A DNA stretch of 20,020 bases, from contig JANXPS010000122.1 in NCBI GenBank assembly GCA_025357175.1, forward strand, positions 1 through 20,020, written 5' to 3'. The notes under the pieces were generated by a model. That model saw nothing but the letters and a program-made list of their open reading frames with translations, did not search any database and was not told the origin of the DNA. The position numbers and the translations under genes were made by a program. The stretch is from Deltaproteobacteria bacterium. GTDB lineage: Bacteria; Desulfobacterota; Deferrimicrobia; Deferrimicrobiales; Deferrimicrobiaceae. Of this stretch, positions 14,682 to 20,020 are shown piece after piece. The stretch's first letter is position 1; the number at the start of each line of letters is the position of its first letter.

Positions 14682-15451
14682 GCGGCAGCGAACCCTTTTT
14701 CGCCGGCGAGGGGATCACGCTGCGTTTCGGGGGCGTTACCGCATTGCGCGACGTCGCATTTTCCGTGTCCAAAGGCACGGTCCACGCCATGATCGGGCCG
14801 AACGGGGCGGGCAAGACGTCTCTGTTCAACGTCATCACGGGCCTTTACGAACCCGACGCGGGCGCGATCCGGTTCTCGGGAAAATCGCTGACGGGGCTGC
14901 CGCCCCACGCGGTCGCCCAGTCGGGAATCGTCCGCACGTTCCAGAATCTCGAGATCTTCACCAACATGAGCGTGCTGGAAAACGTGGTGACGGGGGCGCA
15001 CCTGTCGGTGAAATACGGCCCGCTCGACTTCTTCCTGCGCACCCCCCGCTATTTTCGCGAGGAGCGGCGACTTCGCGAGGAGGCGCGGGCCGAGCTGTCG
15101 TTCGTCGGGCTTGATGCGGACGTCTCCCTTCCGGCCGCGCAACTTCCATTCGGGTCGCAGCGCATGCTCGAGATCGCGCGGGCGCTGGCGGCCCACCCGC
15201 GCCTGCTGCTGCTCGACGAGCCGGCGGCGGGACTCAATATCCGCGAAACCTCCGCGCTCGGGGAACTGATCCGGAGGATCGTGGCGCGAGGCGTGACGGT
15301 GGTCATGGTCGAACACGACATGGCGCTCGTCATGGACATTTCCGATCGCGTCACCGTGCTCAATTACGGCGAGGTGCTGGCGGACGGCACGCCGGCCGAG
15401 GTGCAGCGAAACCCCGCGGTGGTCGCGGCCTACCTGGGCGAGGAGGCCTGA
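14678..15451 (+). CDS. livG: Branched-chain amino acid ABC transporter ATP-binding protein LivG
   Basis: Cytoplasmic ATPase subunit, 257 residues. Walker A is GPNGAGKTS, the Q-loop region reads VRTFQNLEIF, Walker B is LLLLDEPAAGLN and the H-loop is VEHDMALV. The ABC signature is the LivG-type variant LPFGSQRMLEIARALA rather than LSGGQ, which is normal for this subunit. The GTG start at 14678 overlaps the livM stop (GTGA) and has GGAGG (14668-14672) at good spacing. The stop shares one base with the livF ATG. It pairs with LivF to energise uptake. Confidence 0.95.
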   Translation: MSGSEPFFAGEGITLRFGGVTALRDVAFSVSKGTVHAMIGPNGAGKTSLFNVITGLYEPDAGAIRFSGKSLTGLPPHAVAQSGIVRTFQNLEIFTNMSVLENVVTGAHLSVKYGPLDFFLRTPRYFREERRLREEARAELSFVGLDADVSLPAAQLPFGSQRMLEIARALAAHPRLLLLDEPAAGLNIRETSALGELIRRIVARGVTVVMVEHDMALVMDISDRVTVLNYGEVLADGTPAEVQRNPAVVAAYLGEEA

Positions 15452-16173
15452 TGCTGCGGGTCAAGAATCTCCAGGTTTTCTACGGGATGATCCACGCGCT
15501 CCGGTCGGTCTCGGTCCACGTCAAGGAAAAGGAAATCGTGGCGCTGATCGGCGGAAACGGGGCCGGCAAGACCACGCTCCTAACCGCTGTCTCGGGTCTT
15601 GTCCGGACGACCTCGGGCGAGGTCCTGCTCGACGGGGGCGATGTCACGAAAGAGAAGGCCGACCGGATCGTCAGGCGGGGGATCGCCCACGTCCCCGAAG
15701 GGCGGCACGTATTCAAGCCGTTGTCCGTCGAGGACAACCTTCTGCTCGGCGCCTACCACCGTTTCACCTGGCGGACGGCGTCCGTGATCCGCGGTGAGAT
15801 CGAGGAGATCTACACGCTGTTCCCGGTCCTGGGCGAACGGCGGAAGCAGCCGGCCGGAACGCTTTCGGGCGGGGAGCAGCAGATGCTCGTCATCGGGCGC
15901 GCGCTGTTGTCGCACCCCAAGGTGCTGCTGCTCGACGAGCCGTCGATGGGGCTGGCGCCCAAGGTGATCCGCGAGATATTCGAGCACGTCGCGCGTTTGC
16001 GGGCCGACCGGGGAATGACCATCCTGCTTGTCGAGCAGAACGCGCGCGCCGCGTTGTCGATCGCCGACCGCGGCTACGTGCTCGAAACGGGCCGCATCGT
16101 GCTACAGGGCAGCTCCGAGGAACTGCTCGCCAACCGCGACGTCCAGCGCGCGTATCTCGGCCGGGAAGCATAA
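15451..16173 (+). CDS. livF: Branched-chain amino acid ABC transporter ATP-binding protein LivF
   Basis: Second ATPase subunit, 240 residues. Walker A is GGNGAGKTT, the Q-loop region reads VPEGRHVFKPLSVEDNLLLGAY, the signature is LSGGEQQML, and Walker B is VLLLDEPSMGLAP. The H-loop position carries VEQNARAAL (Q instead of H), a usual LivF trait. AGGAGG (15441-15446) lies 4 nt before the ATG, and the start overlaps the livG stop. It completes a full LivKHMGF transporter. paaK copy 2 follows after 16 nt, so it is probably in the same transcript. Confidence 0.96.
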   Translation: MLRVKNLQVFYGMIHALRSVSVHVKEKEIVALIGGNGAGKTTLLTAVSGLVRTTSGEVLLDGGDVTKEKADRIVRRGIAHVPEGRHVFKPLSVEDNLLLGAYHRFTWRTASVIRGEIEEIYTLFPVLGERRKQPAGTLSGGEQQMLVIGRALLSHPKVLLLDEPSMGLAPKVIREIFEHVARLRADRGMTILLVEQNARAALSIADRGYVLETGRIVLQGSSEELLANRDVQRAYLGREA

Positions 16174-16189
16174 AGTGGGAGGGCAACCG

Positions 16190-17488
16190 ATGTACTGGGA
16201 ACCGGATTTTGAATGCATGGCGCGTGAAGAGCTCGAGCAACTCCAGCTCGAGCGCCTGCAGGCGACGCTCAACCGCGTCTATGCGCACGTGCCGTTCTAC
16301 CGGAAGGCGTTCGATGCGGCCGGGATCGCGCCCGAGGACATCCGGTCGCTTTCCGACCTGGCGAAACTGCCGTTCACGGCCAAGGACGACCTCCGGGAAA
16401 ACTATCCCTACGGCCTCTTCGCGGTGCCGTTGCGCGAGGTGGTGCGCATCCACGCGTCTTCGGGCACGACCGGCAGCGCCACCGTCGTTGGGTATACGCG
16501 CAACGACATCAAGACCTGGAGCAATTGCGTCGGTCGTATCCTGACGATGGGAGGCGCCGGCAAGGAAGACGTCATCCAGATCGCCTTCGGCTACGGGCTG
16601 TTCACCGGCGGTTTCGGCCTGCACTACGGCGCGGAACGGATCGGTGCGTCGGTCATCCCGGTGTCCAGCGGCAACACGGCGCGGCAGATCAAGATCATGC
16701 GGGACTTCAAGAGCACGGCGCTCGTTTCCACGCCGTCCTACGCGATGCTGATCGCGGACACGATCCGCGACATGGGGATTCCGCGCGCGGAACTGTCGCT
16801 CAAGTACGGCTTCTTCGGCGGCGAACCCTGGTCCGAGCGGATGCGGCAGGAAATCCAGGAAAAACTCGGCATCGTCGCGACGGACAACTACGGCCTGTCC
16901 GAGGTGATGGGGCCGGGCGTGGCGGGCGAGTGCCTCGAACGCAACGGGCAGCATTTCAACGAAGACCATTTCTTCGTCGAGGTGATCGATCCCGCGACGC
17001 TTGCGCCCGTGGCGCCGGGCGAGACGGGAGAGCTCGTCATCACCACGCTGACGAAGGAAGCATTCCCGATGATCCGGTACCGGACGCGCGACCTCACGCG
17101 GCTTCTGCCCGACGGGTGCCCGTGCGGGCGCACCGGCCGGCGGATGGCGCGCATCTCGGGCCGGACCGACGAAATGCTCATCATCCGCGGCGTCAACGTG
17201 TATCCGTCGCAGATCGAAGCGGTCCTCTTCGAGATGGAGGGCATCGAGCCCCATTACCAGATCGTCGTGGACCGAAAGGGGGCGATGGACGAGGTCACCG
17301 TCCGGGTCGAAGTGTCCGAATCGATCTTCTTCGACCAGATGCGGCGCCAGAAGGAAATGGTCGAGAAGATCCAGAAGCGGATCGCGCACGAGTTGGGGAT
17401 CAGCGCCGACGTCAAGCTGGTCGAGCGCAAGTCGCTCGAGCGGTTCGAAGGCAAGGCAACCCGCGTCATCGATAACAGAAAACTGTAG
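16190..17488 (+). CDS. paaK: Phenylacetate-CoA ligase family protein, copy 2
   Basis: Paralogue of the ligase at 8010-9311, 432 residues, aligning from end to end. Motifs are HASSGTTGSATVVGYT (88-103), FGYGLFTGGFG, STPSYAML, NYGLSEVMGPGVAGE, YRTRD, CPCGRTGRRMARISGRTDEM, IIRGVNVYPSQIE and the C-terminal GKATRVIDNRKL. In the P-loop, the lysine and proline of copy 1 (K96, P97) are serine and alanine here; the C-terminal lysine region is kept, so activity is still likely but specificity or kinetics may differ. The ATG is chosen for GGGAGGG at 16177-16183. Its position behind livF suggests activation of the acid that the Liv system imports, or of a second arylacetate. Confidence 0.93.
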   Translation: MYWEPDFECMAREELEQLQLERLQATLNRVYAHVPFYRKAFDAAGIAPEDIRSLSDLAKLPFTAKDDLRENYPYGLFAVPLREVVRIHASSGTTGSATVVGYTRNDIKTWSNCVGRILTMGGAGKEDVIQIAFGYGLFTGGFGLHYGAERIGASVIPVSSGNTARQIKIMRDFKSTALVSTPSYAMLIADTIRDMGIPRAELSLKYGFFGGEPWSERMRQEIQEKLGIVATDNYGLSEVMGPGVAGECLERNGQHFNEDHFFVEVIDPATLAPVAPGETGELVITTLTKEAFPMIRYRTRDLTRLLPDGCPCGRTGRRMARISGRTDEMLIIRGVNVYPSQIEAVLFEMEGIEPHYQIVVDRKGAMDEVTVRVEVSESIFFDQMRRQKEMVEKIQKRIAHELGISADVKLVERKSLERFEGKATRVIDNRKL

Positions 17489-17525
17489 GGTCCGGGACCG
17501 CTACGGTTTCCCTTGGAGGGTGAAT

Positions 17526-18383
17526 ATGGCTCTGGGAACGCTCTACATCGTCGCAACGCCGCTCGGCAATCTCGAGGACATCACGTTCCGGGCGCTCCGG
17601 GTGCTCAAGGAAGTCTCCGTGGTTGCCTGCGAGGATACGCGCCGCACGGTCAAGTTGCTCAACAAGTACGAGATCAGGACCCCCCTCGCCATCTACCACG
17701 ACTACAACAAGCAGCGCGCCAGCCTCGGCATCCTGAGGCGACTGCGGGACGGCGAAAACGTGGCGCTGGTTTCCGACGCCGGAACACCGGCGATTTCCGA
17801 TCCCGGCTACGAACTGGTGCGCGACGCGATCACCGAAGGGGTGCACATCGAGGTGATCCCGGGCCCGTCGGCGCTCATCTCCGCGCTCGTCGTGTCCGGG
17901 CTGCCGACCGACCACTTCACTTTCGAGGGATTCCTTCCCAACCGGAAGGAGAAGCGGCGCAAGGCGCTCTCGGCGCTCGCGGAGGAAACGCGCACGATGA
18001 TCTTCTACGAGTCTCCGAATCGTATCGCGGCGTTCCTGTCCGAGGCGGCCGGGATCATGGGCGACCGGCGCGCATGCGTGGTCCGGGAACTGACGAAAAT
18101 CCACGAGGAGATCCTGCGCGGGACGCTCCCCGAGCTCGCGGCCCAAATGGGCGCGCGGGAATCGGTGCTGGGCGAGGTCACGCTGGTCGTCGCGGGTGCG
18201 TCGAAGACGATCGAGTTGTCGGTCGAGGACATCGTCGAGGCGGCGCTCCAGGATGCCTCCGGCTCTTCGCGCGACCTGGCCCGGGAGATATCGGAACGGA
18301 CCGGACTGTCGAGGAAGGAAGTCTACGCCGAGGTCATGAAGCAGCGATCCCAGAAGGGTGCGGAGCCCGCCTCCGAAACGTAG
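17526..18383 (+). CDS. rsmI: 16S rRNA (cytidine1402-2'-O)-methyltransferase
   Basis: SAM-dependent tetrapyrrole-methylase-fold enzyme that methylates the ribose of C1402 in 16S rRNA. The 285-residue product has GTLYIVATPLGNLEDITFRA at the N-terminus, EDTRRT, the SAM-site motif SDAGTPAISDPG, IPGPSALISAL and GFLPNRKEKRR, all RsmI hallmarks. The ATG at 17526 is preferred over the GTG at 17520 because GGAGGG (17515-17520) then has proper spacing. It lies 37 nt after paaK2 with no terminator visible, so read-through from the liv operon is possible. In enterobacteria its homologue yraL is near yraN; here yraN is about 13 kb away. Confidence 0.95.
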   Translation: MALGTLYIVATPLGNLEDITFRALRVLKEVSVVACEDTRRTVKLLNKYEIRTPLAIYHDYNKQRASLGILRRLRDGENVALVSDAGTPAISDPGYELVRDAITEGVHIEVIPGPSALISALVVSGLPTDHFTFEGFLPNRKEKRRKALSALAEETRTMIFYESPNRIAAFLSEAAGIMGDRRACVVRELTKIHEEILRGTLPELAAQMGARESVLGEVTLVVAGASKTIELSVEDIVEAALQDASGSSRDLAREISERTGLSRKEVYAEVMKQRSQKGAEPASET

Positions 18384-18401
18384 CGCCGCAGGGAAACGGC
18401 G
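18384..18401. terminator. Small hairpin between convergent rsmI and GT-C/TPR genes
   Basis: CGCCG (18384-18388) pairs with CGGCG (18397-18401) over an 8-nt loop. No T-run follows on either strand, so termination is only a possibility. Confidence 0.25.
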
Positions 18402-18414
18402 AAGCCGGGGACAT

Positions 18415-20020
18415 TCATAGTTCTCTTCGGGGGGGGGATGGAGACAATCGCTCCCGGAGCACGTTGTCGGTATCAGGCAGGATGGGCGTCAGCTCGAGGG
18501 CACGCTCGTACAGGGGACGTGCCTGCGTCGCCATGCCCGCAAGTTCGAAGATGCGCCCCTTGGCCAAAAGCGCTTCCGCTTTCCCTTCGGTCGTTCTCGC
18601 AATCCCCTCGAACATCGCCACGGCGGCCTGGACCGCTCCCGAACGGGCCTTGAACTCGGCCAGGTCAAGACGAAGTCCGAGGTCGTCGGGGCTCAAACGC
18701 AGCGCTTCCTTGAAATGGGCGCCGCCCTCCTCCGTATTCCCTTTCGCTTCCAGGAGGCGCGCCAGGCCGATGTGCATCGACGCCCTTGAAGGATCGGTTT
18801 CAAGGCCCTCCCGATACCGGTTGATCGCTTCGTCCACCCGGCCAAGCCGGGCCAGGGAAACCGCCAATCCTTCAAGGGCATTCGCCCGCTCGGACGGCTT
18901 CATGTCCGGCACTTCCAGGACCTGCAGGTATTCCGGTGCCGCCTCCTGGAAGCGCTGTGCCGAAAGCAGTGCATTGGCCAGCCAGAGGCGGGTCAGGAAG
19001 AAGCGGGAATCCGCCTGCAGAAATCTTTGGGCCTGTTCAATGGCGCCGTCCCTGTTTCCCATCCGGTCCATGATCGCCAGGCACTGCTGCTGGATCAGGA
19101 TGCCTCCCGATTTCGGGGACGTCGCAAAGGGCAACAGCCTGTCGTTCTGCTCCTTTGCAGTCGCGATATCCCCCGAATTGAGCAATTCCGTGGCGTACAG
19201 CGCCAGATACATGGGGTCGTTTCCGGAATGAACGACCCCATGCCTGAACAACGTCGCTCCGTCCTTCCAATATGACATCTGGTGCATCGAGAGAAGGGTC
19301 AGCGTGCCGAGCAGGAGGACGCCCGCCCCCTGGAGCAGGCTTCGGAACCGGTGCGATGCCGGGAGGCCGGCCATCGCCCAGACGAATGCGATCGCAAGGC
19401 CGATATGGGGAATGTAGGTGAACCGGTCGGACAGCCACTGGCTCCCGAGGGGGCCGAATACGCCGCTCACCGGCAGGAGCGCAACCAGGTACCAGCCCGA
19501 TCCAGCGGCAAGAGCGGGGACCCGGCCGGAATATCGGAGGATGACAGCGGTTGCCAGGACGGCCCCGGCAAGGGCGGGAACGAGCGTGCCGTTGAACTGC
19601 TGCCACGGCGTTGCCCAGAACCGGATCGCAAGGTCCGCTGGAAAGAAGGTCTGATAGAGGTAGAAAAAGTCGGAGGAGAGGGAGTGCTCGATCCGCGCGG
19701 TCAAGGTGATGCCGTCCTGAATCGCCCTGTTGGCCTGATGGAAGGAAATGGTCATCAGGGACAGCAGCCCTGCAAGAAGAAAAAGCGGCGTTTTTTCGAG
19801 TGCCAGTCCCGGAAACCTGTTCAACGGGGAGCGGCCGTCTTCCGTTTGCCGGAATCTCCCCAGCGGCCAATAATCCAGAAGGAGAAGCAGCAGGGGGAGC
19901 GTGGCGACGATCGGTTTCGACAGGAGTCCGAGCAGGAAAAAAGCGGTGACCGCGCCGAGCCATCTCCACCGTCCGGTCCGGACGAAACGCAGGTGACTGG
20001 CGATCGAGAGCAGCAGGAAC
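18415..20020 (-). CDS. GT-C-fold membrane protein with C-terminal TPR repeats, 5' end beyond window
   Basis: Same family as the protein at 1210-2844. The frame is open to the window edge, giving 534 codons before the TGA, and the N-terminus is missing. Near the edge it reads LLGLLSKPIVATLPLLLLLL then DYWPLGRF, the hallmark that also occurs in the left-end paralogue (LLLLDYWPLRRF), followed by LALEKTPLFLLAG. Later SDRFTYIPHIGL corresponds to ADRYAYVPLVG. Several membrane helices are followed by a long TPR domain (for example DEAINRYREGLETDP, EEGGAHFKEALRLSP, TQARPLYERALELTP), longer than in the left-end copy. The last codons contain a run of nine C/G bases (18429-18437). The protein is probably a glycosyl- or mannosyl-transferase-like enzyme with a protein-binding tail; the substrate is unknown. 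Confidence 0.85.
   Translation of the reverse strand, partial: FLLLSIASHLRFVRTGRWRWLGAVTAFFLLGLLSKPIVATLPLLLLLLDYWPLGRFRQTEDGRSPLNRFPGLALEKTPLFLLAGLLSLMTISFHQANRAIQDGITLTARIEHSLSSDFFYLYQTFFPADLAIRFWATPWQQFNGTLVPALAGAVLATAVILRYSGRVPALAAGSGWYLVALLPVSGVFGPLGSQWLSDRFTYIPHIGLAIAFVWAMAGLPASHRFRSLLQGAGVLLLGTLTLLSMHQMSYWKDGATLFRHGVVHSGNDPMYLALYATELLNSGDIATAKEQNDRLLPFATSPKSGGILIQQQCLAIMDRMGNRDGAIEQAQRFLQADSRFFLTRLWLANALLSAQRFQEAAPEYLQVLEVPDMKPSERANALEGLAVSLARLGRVDEAINRYREGLETDPSRASMHIGLARLLEAKGNTEEGGAHFKEALRLSPDDLGLRLDLAEFKARSGAVQAAVAMFEGIARTTEGKAEALLAKGRIFELAGMATQARPLYERALELTPILPDTDNVLRERLSPSPPRREL

Noticed and set aside
16229..16251. Inverted repeat GCTCGAG...CTCGAGC inside paaK2
   Set aside because: It is explained by repeated Leu-Glu codons in a helical region (EELEQLQLERLQ) of a clear coding gene.
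1..20020. CRISPR arrays, transposases, integrases, rRNA or tRNA genes
   Set aside because: None was seen. The only repeats are the decamer triplet, the duplicated 180-bp element and short hairpins, and all open frames with family motifs are metabolic, regulatory or housekeeping.

Overview
The window is a high-GC, densely coding bacterial chromosome segment. Gene content points to a deltaproteobacterial-type (Geobacter/Desulfuromonadota-like or related) anaerobe or facultative anaerobe. The main pointers are a sigma-54 activator, an iorAB-paaK-ACT-liv gene set, a two-ACT-domain protein and large GT-C/TPR membrane proteins. This taxonomic reading is an inference from gene content and GC; no marker was aligned.

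Left part (1-4381, + strand): the 3' part of a sigma-54-dependent AAA+ regulator, a GT-C/TPR membrane protein, and then the housekeeping trio rplS-rnhB-yraN. A plausible sigma70-type promoter lies before rplS, directly behind three perfect tandem copies of a 10-bp repeat. A pfkA-family phosphofructokinase (complement 4400-5428) is convergent with yraN and divergent from the next operon.

Central part (5606-17488, + strand): one metabolic block. It holds iorA-iorB (indolepyruvate/arylpyruvate:ferredoxin oxidoreductase), paaK copy 1, a 748-nt non-coding gap, a two-ACT-domain protein, livK copy 1 (which lacks a signal peptide), livK copy 2 (with a signal peptide), livH, livM, livG, livF and paaK copy 2. 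Spacing is tight, with stop/start overlaps at iorA/iorB, iorB/paaK1, livM/livG and livG/livF. The likely logic is uptake of branched-chain or aromatic amino acids (or related acids) by the Liv ABC transporter. 2-Oxoacids are then interconverted with acyl/aryl-acetyl-CoA by IorAB using ferredoxin, PaaK links the free arylacetate and CoA-ester pools, and the ACT protein probably senses an amino acid.

Right part (17526-20020): rsmI (16S rRNA 2'-O-methyltransferase), then, convergent, a second GT-C/TPR membrane protein that runs off the window.

The most unusual feature is the 748-nt gap at 9312-10059. It contains a 180-bp element present twice with a 296-nt period and 7 mismatches. Two of those mismatches are a compensatory swap in a 6-bp hairpin stem. 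Two hairpins per copy present CAAGGATG or CAGGGATG at the loop, which matches the core of the published CsrA-binding consensus (ACARGGAUG). This makes it a candidate structured RNA or repeat family, possibly a CsrA-binding RNA, lying between the two halves of the amino-acid operon.
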